Source of the DNA: an uncultured Selenomonadales bacterium
GTDB taxonomy: Bacteria > Bacillota > Negativicutes > Selenomonadales > Selenomonadaceae
Length of the DNA stretch: 6,311 nucleotides
Direction of reading: 5' to 3'
NCBI GenBank assembly: GCA_937915725.1
Contig: CALGGV010000229.1
Span: forward strand, 1-6,311
In this document: positions 1 to 6,149 of the stretch, piece by piece
Numbering within the stretch: the stretch's first letter is position 1
Layout: each line of letters starts with the position of its first letter
Notes under the pieces: generated by a model
The model's input: the letters and a program-made list of their open reading frames with translations, nothing else
The model's database searches: none
What the model was told of the DNA's origin: nothing
Made by a program: the position numbers and the translations under genes

Positions 1-19
1 CTCTAAATTCATATTCCAT
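1..19 (-). CDS. 5' end of a downstream gene, cut by the window edge
   Basis: An ATG at 19-17 opens a reading frame that runs off the window (M-E-Y-E-F-R...). It is preceded by AAGGAG at 34-29 with a 9-base spacer, the strongest Shine-Dalgarno match in the window, which is why I call a start from only six codons. Direction is the same as all other genes, and it lies 88 bases after the pentapeptide-protein stop, so it may be the next member of the operon. The visible residues say nothing about function. Confidence 0.65.
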
Positions 20-28
20 AGTAAATTT

Positions 29-34
29 CTCCTT
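29..34 (-). promoter_or_regulatory. Shine-Dalgarno site for the gene starting at 19
   Basis: AAGGAG on the minus strand, 9 bases before an ATG. It decides that a real start lies at the window edge although almost none of the coding sequence is visible. Confidence 0.65.
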
Positions 35-46
35 CGTCGAAATTTT

Positions 47-110
47 AGGACTAAGATTTAAGGGCTAAGGCAATTTTCCCTAGTCCTTATTTCTTAATCC
101 TTAGCCCTTA
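47..110. repeat. Intergenic cluster of inverted and direct copies of an ~11-base word
   Basis: A perfect 12-base inverted repeat is formed by 59-70 (TAAGGGCTAAGG) and 99-110 (CCTTAGCCCTTA), 28 bases apart. A second 7-base pair, 47-53 (AGGACTA) and 81-87 (TAGTCCT), interleaves with it, so the two stems cross and cannot simply nest. Variants of CTTAG(C/T)CCTTA also recur in direct orientation at 81-89, 93-103 and 99-110. The right arm includes the TAA stop of the pentapeptide gene. No T-run follows the stem on the transcribed strand, so it is not a standard intrinsic terminator. It could be an mRNA structure, a regulator site or a dispersed intergenic repeat. The role is unknown. Confidence 0.7.
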
Positions 111-1106
111 TTTACTGTAACAATCAATTTGCACTAAATTTTCAAAGTTGCAACTTTCTGCAACTTCAAGATTTAATAAAAAGCAGTGGTACATTCTAAG
201 CGGCGCAAAATATTCGTCCGCGTCCTCTGAAGTTTCGGCGGAGTCTGCGGTACAATTTTGAAAAGTACAATCCCTAAAGTAGCACTCCCAAAAATCACCG
301 CCCGCAATTTTCACGCCGTCAAAATTGGAAGAAATAAATCTGCAACGTAAGAAAAAAGCGTCCGCCAAATTTAAATCTTCAAAATTAAAATTCTGAAAAA
401 CACAATCAATAAAATAACAGCCGCGCAAATTTAAACCGCTGAACTTTTTATTGCGGAAAATTTTTTTATTCAAGTGTCGAAAACTTGTTTCTTCGTTTGC
501 ATCGGGATTCAGTAAATCAATTTCCGGCAACACTGCAAATAATTTGTTTTGCCAATCTAAGTAAGTGCCGCAAGTTATGTAAAAATTTTCGGCTTTAATC
601 AGTTCGTCAAATTCGTTGTAGTAGGCAAGCCGCCGCGCAAAATATTTGGCGTAGCATGTAAACAGAAAAATTATTTTGTCGAGAGTTCCCCAAAACAAAG
701 ATTTTATTTCAACCGGAAAAATTTTACTGCGCACATAAAAATTTTCGTCCAGCGCGGCAAATTTAAAATCCCTCCAACTTTCAAAAAGAAAATCCGCGCT
801 CATTCTGTACCGCGCCCAACTTTCGCCGTAAACCCATTCTTCATTGTAAAAATCAATCTGCAAAATTGGTTTATCGTCAAGCAGTGAAGTATTTAAAAGC
901 GAAATGCTCATATACGCGCAAATTTTATTTTCCTGCCGCTGAATTTCGCAAGCCTGCGCGAGAGACTTTTTCCACTCTTCCAAACAAAATTTTCTGATTG
1001 AAGAAATATTTTTATTCAAGTGGCGCGCCAAATTTTTTATAAATTCAGTTTCAAGCGGCTTGTAGCGCAGTTTTAAAAATTCGTCAAAATTTTGCAAACG
1101 TTCCAT
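108..1106 (-). CDS. Pentapeptide-repeat protein with unrecognised N-terminal domain
   Basis: This is a 332-residue protein. Residues 222-286 form thirteen consecutive pentapeptide repeats with Phe or Leu at the central position (FSGLN LRGCY FIDCV FQNFN, then FEDLN LADAF FLRCR and so on), expected to fold as a right-handed quadrilateral beta-helix. Residues 1-210 are mixed and aromatic-rich, with many Trp/Tyr/Phe around 82-115, and match no family I recognise. There is no signal peptide or convincing membrane segment. The ATG at 1106 follows the spike 2 stop by one base, with a weak GGTGA at 1116-1112. An in-frame TTG at 1145 would overlap spike 2 by 38 bases and has no better ribosome site. 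Pentapeptide proteins encoded beside VgrG genes can be cargo or adaptors (some DUF2169 adaptors carry such repeats), but the N-terminus does not visibly resemble DUF2169. The role here is inference. Confidence 0.85.
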   Translation of the reverse strand: MERLQNFDEFLKLRYKPLETEFIKNLARHLNKNISSIRKFCLEEWKKSLAQACEIQRQENKICAYMSISLLNTSLLDDKPILQIDFYNEEWVYGESWARYRMSADFLFESWRDFKFAALDENFYVRSKIFPVEIKSLFWGTLDKIIFLFTCYAKYFARRLAYYNEFDELIKAENFYITCGTYLDWQNKLFAVLPEIDLLNPDANEETSFRHLNKKIFRNKKFSGLNLRGCYFIDCVFQNFNFEDLNLADAFFLRCRFISSNFDGVKIAGGDFWECYFRDCTFQNCTADSAETSEDADEYFAPLRMYHCFLLNLEVAESCNFENLVQIDCYSK

Positions 1107-1107
1107 T

Positions 1108-2532
1108 TCATTCACCAACAATAATATTACTGCCGCCCATATCAATTTGATTAGCCAAAATTTTCATATGAGACTGTCCACTTTGCGCGGTAATTTCTTT
1201 TTGAGAGACCATTTGAATTTTGCCTTTCGCCTCAAAAGAAATATTGCCGTCGGCGTGAAACTGAATATCTTTTGCCGAAACAATATTAATTCCCTTGTCT
1301 TTGTCGAGTTGAATAAAAGTTTTTTGGTGCGCGGCGATAATTTCAACGCCCTTTTCAGTCAACAAAATTTCACGCCCGCCGGGGGCTTTAAGGCTTTTAT
1401 TTTTCGGCTCCTTAAGCGGCGCGGTATTTATCGAACTTACTGCAAAGGCGTCGCTCGTGTCAATCGAAGGAAAACAAATTCTAACGTAATCATCAACTTC
1501 CGGCATAACATACCAGCCGGAGCCGTCCGCGCTTGAATAGGGCGTGGCGAAAGGATACCACGCCGTACCGCTTGAATCGTATTTTTGGTCAACGTCAATC
1601 AAATGTGCCTGTACTTTATCTTTTTCGACTTTCTTAACCTGCGCACGAAAAATCCTGCCGTAAATATTTTTTTGAATTTCCATTGGTACAAAAAATGCAG
1701 TCTTGCCGACCAATTTATAATCCATAACCAAAATATTTTCAATAATTTGCGCGTGAACTTTTTTAACAAAATAATTTTTCTTGTCAATTTTTACAGAATC
1801 TGCAAGTTTCAGATATTGGAATTGCCCGCTGACACTTACCGAAAAAAAATCTTCAGCAACAATTTTTGTACCTTTGGCAAGCAGTGTTGGATTTGAATTA
1901 AAAAATTGAAATTGCGCATCTTCAAAATTGTAAACAAGCTGATTAGAAATAAATTCTGCAGAAGTTTTAGACTCCGGCAAGCCGACAGTAAGCAGGGGCT
2001 TTTCTGCGGTAATATCTGTAAAAATCGCCGCGTTGAATTGCGAGGCAAGCCGCTTTATAAATTGCCACGAAGTTTCATTGAGGCGCAGAATAATTTTTTC
2101 AATCGCCTTATCGGTAACTTTCAAATTAATTTTGCCGCCGCTGTCCTTAACCGCCGTCTTTAAAACTTCCTCAAATTTTGCGGTAAGTTTTTGAAAGGAG
2201 CAAGTTTCTTTTTTCCTGTCCAAAAGGCACGCGGCGTCGAGTAATTCAACTGTCAAAAGTGTATCGCTAATTTTAGTTTCCAGCATCAAATTTGAAATAT
2301 AGCCTTGAAATAAAACCGTGTCCTTTTTGTTGACTTTCGCAGAAATTTTAATTTTGTCTGAATTTGCCTGTTTAATAAATTTTTCGCCCTTTTCGGCATT
2401 AACGATACAAATAATTTTGGCGCGGGCGTATTCGTTGACTTCGTGAAAAATTTCCACGTTCAAAAGTTGCAGATATTCCACGCCGTCAATTTTTATATCC
2501 CCTATTGAAATTGCAATATTTTTATCAGCCAT
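1108..2532 (-). CDS. VgrG-like spike protein 2 (gp27/OB-fold/beta-spike)
   Basis: This 474-residue protein is a likely trimeric spike of a contractile injection system. Residues 1-285 look like the gp27/late-control-D hub, including the family's W-x-F-[IL]-K segment at about 150-173 (ETSWQFIKRLASQF). Residues 288-370 look like the OB-fold, with aromatic and acidic strands around WYPFATPY and PEVDDYVRI. Residues 385-474 are short repeated strands rich in Ile, Gly and Lys (GVEII, GINIVSAKDI, GNISFEAKGKI, SNIIVGE), as expected of a gp5-like triple-stranded beta-helix needle. The ATG at 2532 has GAAGG at 2545-2541 with an 8-base spacer and lies four bases after the RHS stop. The in-frame TTG at 2547 is less likely. 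The protein is paralogous to spike 1, clearest in the first 30 residues and at the Trp segment. It ends in the spike, with no effector domain. Confidence 0.88.
   Translation of the reverse strand: MADKNIAISIGDIKIDGVEYLQLLNVEIFHEVNEYARAKIICIVNAEKGEKFIKQANSDKIKISAKVNKKDTVLFQGYISNLMLETKISDTLLTVELLDAACLLDRKKETCSFQKLTAKFEEVLKTAVKDSGGKINLKVTDKAIEKIILRLNETSWQFIKRLASQFNAAIFTDITAEKPLLTVGLPESKTSAEFISNQLVYNFEDAQFQFFNSNPTLLAKGTKIVAEDFFSVSVSGQFQYLKLADSVKIDKKNYFVKKVHAQIIENILVMDYKLVGKTAFFVPMEIQKNIYGRIFRAQVKKVEKDKVQAHLIDVDQKYDSSGTAWYPFATPYSSADGSGWYVMPEVDDYVRICFPSIDTSDAFAVSSINTAPLKEPKNKSLKAPGGREILLTEKGVEIIAAHQKTFIQLDKDKGINIVSAKDIQFHADGNISFEAKGKIQMVSQKEITAQSGQSHMKILANQIDMGGSNIIVGE
2467..2495. repeat. Copy A of a 29-base stretch shared by the two spike genes
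   Basis: Positions 2467-2495 match 5685-5713 at 28 of 29 bases, the only mismatch being at 2485/5703. On the coding strand it encodes the KI(D/E)GVEYLQ region near the N-terminus of spike 2. It reflects shared ancestry of the two spike genes and is the most conserved nucleotide stretch between them that I noticed. Confidence 0.85.
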
Positions 2533-2536
2533 TTCA

Positions 2537-3940
2537 TCAACCTTCAATTTTTTTAGTCAAGCGATTCAAGCAATCGTAATAATATTTTGTCAAAGTTTCA
2601 CCGTCAAATTTTCTAATCAGCCTGTTTTGTAAATCGTATTCGTAGCGAACAATTTTAACTTTGCCGGTTGCACTTTGAAGAGTTTGCAAATTTTGCCAAT
2701 CCCGCCGCTCAATGCAATTATCGTTTAAATCATATTTCCAGCGCGTCAAGTGAAATTTATCGCCGATTTTTTGCCGCGCCTCAATTCGCCGCCCGGAAAT
2801 GTCAAAAATTTCAACGTCGAATTTTTCCAAAATATTTTCAGCGGGAATTATTGGAGCGAAAATATTTTTTTGCGCGGGGATAATTTCATTCATTGTAGTA
2901 TAGGCGAAAGAAAAATTTCCTGCGGGCGTTTGAACACTTAACAGGCGAAAAACTTTATCATAAAAGCAACTGAATTTATAACCGCACGGCGTTTTAATTA
3001 ATGACGGTACCGGCGATTCACCGTCATAAACGTAACTTGTAATTTGCCCGTTAATATTGTGCTGTAAAATTCGTCCTGCAATATCACGTTCAAAAGTTTC
3101 AAGCCGCCAATCTTTGACATTTAGGCGCACTCTTTTTTCAATCAGCAAATTTTTTGACGAGTAAAAATAAATTTCTTCCTGCCCGTTACTTTCAGATTTT
3201 CTTATAAGATTAAAATTTTTATCATAGTCAAATTTTATAATGGAGCCGTCGGGCAAAATTTGGCGCGTCAAAAGTTCGTTGTAATATCGCCAAAAATATT
3301 CATTGCCGTTGCGTTCAACTTTGTAATTGAGGCGATTTTTTTCGTCGTACTTGAAAATTTCGACGGTGCCGTCCGAAAAAATAATTTCTTCAATCAGCTT
3401 GCGGCGATTCCATCTGTAGATAGTTTTTGAGTGTCCTTGCTCAATAGTACGGCGGTTTTTATCGTCATAAAAAAATTTTTTCGTACCGCTTGAATCTGAA
3501 ATTTTTATTAATCTGCCAAATTCGTCATATTCATTTTGAAAAATAATTTTTCCGCCGCCCTCAATGCAACTTGTCAAATTTCTGTAAATATCGTAAAAAT
3601 ATTTTATAAAAGTGCCGTCCGGATAAATGACGCGGCTTAAAAGATTTTCTTGATATTCATAGCGCGTAACACGCCCAATTTCGTCTTTTATTAAGATTAA
3701 ATTTTTGCCTTCGTAAATAAAAAAAATTTCGCTCAGAGTTTTTAGCGTCAACTTTGGCGAATTATCTTTCAGATTAAATTTCCAACTTTTAGTGCGTGAA
3801 TTGTAACTGCGGCTTACTATAAAATTTTCCAAAATATCCTGCTGGGCATAGTCGATAATTTTCAGCGCAAAATTTCCGGTAGCATAATCAATGGAGTATT
3901 CGTGCCGCGCCAATTCCGGCAAAACATTTAAATTAAACAT
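2537..3940 (-). CDS. Short RHS/YD-repeat protein without visible toxin tip
   Basis: This is a 467-residue YD-repeat protein. Residues 15-55 resemble the conserved start of RHS proteins (YATGNF, then SRSYNSR, then W). From about 86 to the end there are many YD/GR-type repeats: GRVTRYEY (89-96), YDEFGRLIKI (138-147), YDEKNRLNYK (198-207), RDIAGRIL (285-292), FDISGRRIEA (379-388), YDLQNRLIRKFDG and YYYDCLNRLTKKI at the end. RHS shells usually enclose a C-terminal toxin after a conserved RYYDP-type core and self-cleavage site. None of that is visible, and the protein stops just after a repeat. Length is far below full RHS proteins (often over 1,000 residues). The start has GAGGG at 3952-3948, 7 bases upstream, and lies 10 bases after the spike 1 stop. 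The intact downstream ribosome site argues against a recent random break. It may be a decayed RHS gene, a shell subunit or a linker. Confidence 0.88.
   Translation of the reverse strand: MFNLNVLPELARHEYSIDYATGNFALKIIDYAQQDILENFIVSRSYNSRTKSWKFNLKDNSPKLTLKTLSEIFFIYEGKNLILIKDEIGRVTRYEYQENLLSRVIYPDGTFIKYFYDIYRNLTSCIEGGGKIIFQNEYDEFGRLIKISDSSGTKKFFYDDKNRRTIEQGHSKTIYRWNRRKLIEEIIFSDGTVEIFKYDEKNRLNYKVERNGNEYFWRYYNELLTRQILPDGSIIKFDYDKNFNLIRKSESNGQEEIYFYSSKNLLIEKRVRLNVKDWRLETFERDIAGRILQHNINGQITSYVYDGESPVPSLIKTPCGYKFSCFYDKVFRLLSVQTPAGNFSFAYTTMNEIIPAQKNIFAPIIPAENILEKFDVEIFDISGRRIEARQKIGDKFHLTRWKYDLNDNCIERRDWQNLQTLQSATGKVKIVRYEYDLQNRLIRKFDGETLTKYYYDCLNRLTKKIEG
2541..2545 (-). promoter_or_regulatory. Shine-Dalgarno site deciding the spike 2 start
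   Basis: GAAGG lies inside the last codons of the RHS gene, 8 bases before the ATG at 2532. It supports that ATG over the in-frame TTG at 2547, whose first codons would overlap the site itself. Confidence 0.6.
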
Positions 3941-3950
3941 AAATTTTCCC

Positions 3951-5729
3951 TCAACGTGAAATATTTTTATCGTCGGGCGTTGCAGTAACTTTTTCTTTTA
4001 CGCGAGAGCGATCCTCTTTGCCTTTTTCGACGTTAATTTTATCGGAGCGATTTTTTGGGTTGCCGCCCTCAAATTTTGAAAGGGAGCCTGTACCGCCGCC
4101 CGCCATTGGAATATAACCAACTTGAATCAAGGCGCGGGTTTTCACGTTCAAATTTTTATCCTTCATTTCTATTGAACTGTCTTTGACTTGAATAATTGCG
4201 CCTTTTTTTGCGTCAAGTTTCAAAGTGCCGCCGCTCCCGCCGCCGCCGGAATTACTTTCAGATTTATTTTTGCGTCCGGTTAATTTATCAAGTTCCTTTG
4301 CAAGGTCTGAAAGTTCGACAGATTCTTTTTTGGAGCCGGCGTTTTTAATTTGTGCGGCAACTTTTCCAACCATTGCACCGGCGGGGTTAAATTGAACTGT
4401 TGCAGGTTGTCCGAGCCCCGCCATATATTGCGCGTAACCTGCGAAATGTGGAGCCGCCATTATCAGTTGATTATCCGGCAAGCCGCCCGCCGCCGCTTGT
4501 ATAATTATATCGCCCTTGCTTGAAATGATTATATCTTTTGGCGAATCAATTTTAACGCCGTCTTCTTCAGTCAAGGAAGTTTTTTCGGCGGCAGTGAATG
4601 AAGTTTTTTTAGGTTCCAAAATCAACGCAGAATTTTTAGTTTTAAATGAACGTTTTTCTGCGGCATCAGAAACATTTTTTGTACGAAGACTGCCCATTGC
4701 CGACTGTCGAATTTTATCCACGTAAACAAAAACTTTGTCTTTTTCGTCCGGCATTGTGTAAAGGTAATTGCTCGCGCAGGATTCATAGGGAATATCTAAC
4801 GCCGCGCCTTTGTCTTGTTTTTCGTCGCAGTCAAATTTTACTTTTATATTTGTGTCCTTACTTTCCAAAACTTCGCCGGTAATGTAAAAAAATTTGTCAA
4901 AGTATTTTGTAACGTCAAAAGCATCTGCGCGACAACCTTCAGCGTGGCGTAATTTTATTTCGTTTAACAAAACATTTTCAACTGTGTAAACGTGCGCAGA
5001 AATTACGGCTTGAGTTGCGTTTTCAAATTTTACGCCGTGTCCTGCGCCAATTTTTATATCTTCAGTAAGCAAATCAGTTTCGATAAAATAAGCACTCCTT
5101 GCGCCTTCGTAAGTATTAGCCTCAAGTCGCTTGTAAAATTCCATTGGTACAACGCGCCGCAAAATTTTTATTGAATCATCTTTTGGCGAAAATTCTTTGA
5201 ACGCCTTAAAACCTAAAGTAATTCGCAACTTGTCAGATTTTGAATCGGTAAACAAAATTTGCCCGTGCCGCTCGGCAATTTCTTTCAAAAATTCCCAATC
5301 CGTCAAATTTTCCCTGTAAATTAATTCTGCAACAGCTGAATCTTTTGCAGCGGCAATTTCTGCCGGTTTATAATTTTTTTCAACGGTTGAGAGCATATCT
5401 GAAAAATTTTTTTTGGCAGATTGAAAAGACATAGTTTTTTTCGCAGATTCAAGTTGACAGGATAAACTTAACGCCGTTACAGAAAGTAAATTGCCGCCGA
5501 TAAGATTTTCAAACTTGCAACTGCTGATAATCCCACAAAAAATAATATCTTTGTCAGCCTTGATTTTAATTTGGGTTTTATTCCAGCTAAGAATTTTTTT
5601 AACGTCAAATTTATCTTTAGGAATGACCAATAATTTGCAAATTCCGTGACAGTGTGCCGCCTCAACAATTTCAATGTTTAAAATTTGCAGATATTCCACG
5701 CCTTCAATTTTTAAATCGCCGAGAGTCAT
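3951..5729 (-). CDS. VgrG-like spike protein 1 with interrupted beta-spike and disordered tail
   Basis: From ATG 5729 this is a 592-residue spike protein. Residues 1-280 look like a gp27/late-control-D hub, with the family's Trp segment at 141-162 (NLTDWEFLKEIAERHG). Residues 282-350 look like a diverged OB-fold (FYITGEVLES, then NYLYTMPDEKDKVFVYVD). A short beta-spike follows at 390-413 (GVKIDSPKDI, GDIII). It is then interrupted by Ala/Gly/Met-rich sequence (414-465), a charged helix (468-486) and a GGGGSGG linker (495-501). Spike-like strands resume at 502-540, and a charged, probably disordered tail runs from about 555 to 592. The ATG overlaps the DUF4280 stop as ATGA, a sign of translational coupling. 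GGAGG at 5749-5745 is 15 bases upstream, longer than usual. TTG 5759 is also in frame but lies upstream of GGAGG. The start matches the paralogue's N-terminus. Confidence 0.87.
   Translation of the reverse strand: MTLGDLKIEGVEYLQILNIEIVEAAHCHGICKLLVIPKDKFDVKKILSWNKTQIKIKADKDIIFCGIISSCKFENLIGGNLLSVTALSLSCQLESAKKTMSFQSAKKNFSDMLSTVEKNYKPAEIAAAKDSAVAELIYRENLTDWEFLKEIAERHGQILFTDSKSDKLRITLGFKAFKEFSPKDDSIKILRRVVPMEFYKRLEANTYEGARSAYFIETDLLTEDIKIGAGHGVKFENATQAVISAHVYTVENVLLNEIKLRHAEGCRADAFDVTKYFDKFFYITGEVLESKDTNIKVKFDCDEKQDKGAALDIPYESCASNYLYTMPDEKDKVFVYVDKIRQSAMGSLRTKNVSDAAEKRSFKTKNSALILEPKKTSFTAAEKTSLTEEDGVKIDSPKDIIISSKGDIIIQAAAGGLPDNQLIMAAPHFAGYAQYMAGLGQPATVQFNPAGAMVGKVAAQIKNAGSKKESVELSDLAKELDKLTGRKNKSESNSGGGGSGGTLKLDAKKGAIIQVKDSSIEMKDKNLNVKTRALIQVGYIPMAGGGTGSLSKFEGGNPKNRSDKINVEKGKEDRSRVKEKVTATPDDKNISR
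5685..5713. repeat. Copy B of a 29-base stretch shared by the two spike genes
   Basis: Partner of 2467-2495 (28 of 29 bases identical), lying at the equivalent place near the 5' end of spike 1 and encoding its KIEGVEYLQ region. The six codons for GVEYLQ are identical in both genes, although the proteins differ widely elsewhere. Confidence 0.85.
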
Positions 5730-6067
5730 TGAAATTTTATTGTTCCTCCAAAAGTGCAAGTTAAAAAGCTGTCTTTAGTCAACGCGGGCGCGCCGCCAAC
5801 AAAATAATGCATATCACATTTTTTCCACGCCATAATTATTGCCGGTATGCAAGGCATTGGACCTGCGGGCGTCGGCGGGATCATTTTGCAAGTACCGAAA
5901 GGCATAATGTTCATAAAAGGAATTCTATCATTGGCGTTAAGAAGTGGCAGGTGTGTCTTGCAGGAAATTACCCCGTGACTTATCGGACACATTATCGGAA
6001 TTGGCGCGGGAACTGTCGCCCCGTTGCATTTGATCATTGACATTGCTGTCATATATTCTTTGCTCAT
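5726..6067 (-). CDS. DUF4280 PAAR-like spike-tip protein
   Basis: This 113-residue protein fits the DUF4280 PAAR-like family, thought to cap the tip of VgrG-type spikes. Visible family marks are the Cys near the start (IKCNGA, Cys14), MNIMPFGTCK at 52-61, the Pro/Cys-rich TPAGPMPCIPA at 66-76, GGAPALTKDSFLTC at 91-104 and GGTIKF at 107-112. Seven cysteines (14, 27, 36, 60, 73, 84, 104) are spread through it. There is no C-terminal toxin extension, so it is a plain cap. The start at 6067 has GTGAGG at 6083-6078 with a 10-base spacer, and a TGA lies in frame five codons upstream, so no longer form exists in this frame. The stop overlaps the spike 1 ATG by four bases, consistent with matched production of cap and spike. 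Confidence 0.88.
   Translation of the reverse strand: MSKEYMTAMSMIKCNGATVPAPIPIMCPISHGVISCKTHLPLLNANDRIPFMNIMPFGTCKMIPPTPAGPMPCIPAIIMAWKKCDMHYFVGGAPALTKDSFLTCTFGGTIKFQ
5745..5749 (-). promoter_or_regulatory. GGAGG within the DUF4280 gene, ahead of spike 1
   Basis: A perfect GGAGG overlaps the Gly-Gly codons at the end of the DUF4280 gene. It is 15 bases from ATG 5729 and 9 bases from an in-frame ATT at 5735-5733. The long spacing to the ATG suggests either coupling through the ATGA overlap or a non-standard start. I prefer the ATG. Confidence 0.5.
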
Positions 6068-6140
6068 TTTTGTATCGCCTCACTTCATTTTGAATCCGCA
6101 AAACATCTTCATCAAGAAAAATTTTTCTGTTAGTGTGCAT
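5937..6140 (-). CDS. Possible small overlapping ORF or frameshifted leader before DUF4280
   Basis: A 67-residue ORF starts at ATG 6140 behind GAGGA (6151-6147, 6-base spacer) that overlaps the TGA of the preceding gene. That is just how a real operon start looks. The first ~25 residues are charged and helix-like (FLDEDVLRIQNEVRRYKNEQ). From 6067 on it shares 131 bases with the DUF4280 gene in another frame, and there the protein turns Ser/Asn/Asp-rich, as shadow translation often does. It could be a genuine small protein, an upstream leader whose translation feeds the DUF4280 start, or an N-terminal extension of DUF4280 separated by a shift near the AAAAA at 6071-6067. I do not recognise it. 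Confidence 0.35.
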   Translation of the reverse strand: MHTNRKIFLDEDVLRIQNEVRRYKNEQRIYDSNVNDQMQRGDSSRANSDNVSDKSRGNFLQDTPATS

Positions 6141-6149
6141 AAAATTTCC

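Noticed and set aside
59..110. 12-base inverted repeat as an intrinsic terminator
   Set aside because: The 28-base loop is long, and no T-run follows the stem on the minus strand. Downstream, another gene has a strong ribosome site in the same direction.
1107..1145. Upstream TTG start extending the pentapeptide protein by 13 residues
   Set aside because: It would overlap spike 2 by 38 bases with no clear ribosome site. The ATG at 1106 fits the one-base gap better.
1147..1536. Plus-strand open frame of 129 codons inside spike 2
   Set aside because: It lies wholly within a well-supported minus-strand gene, and its product is Arg/Asn/Phe-rich with no family resemblance. I treat it, and the other plus-strand open frames, as shadow reading.
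2533..2547. Upstream TTG start extending spike 2 by five residues
   Set aside because: The extension overlaps the likely Shine-Dalgarno sequence at 2545-2541, and ATG 2532 has ideal spacing.
4228..4252. GC-rich triplet-like run as a microsatellite or foreign insert
   Set aside because: It is simply the coding sequence of the Gly-rich linker (GGGGSGG) in spike 1, in frame and flanked by normal coding sequence.
5730..5759. Upstream TTG start extending spike 1 by ten residues
   Set aside because: The GGAGG would then sit inside the coding region, and the extra residues have no counterpart in spike 2. The ATGA overlap at 5729-5726 is a common coupling arrangement.
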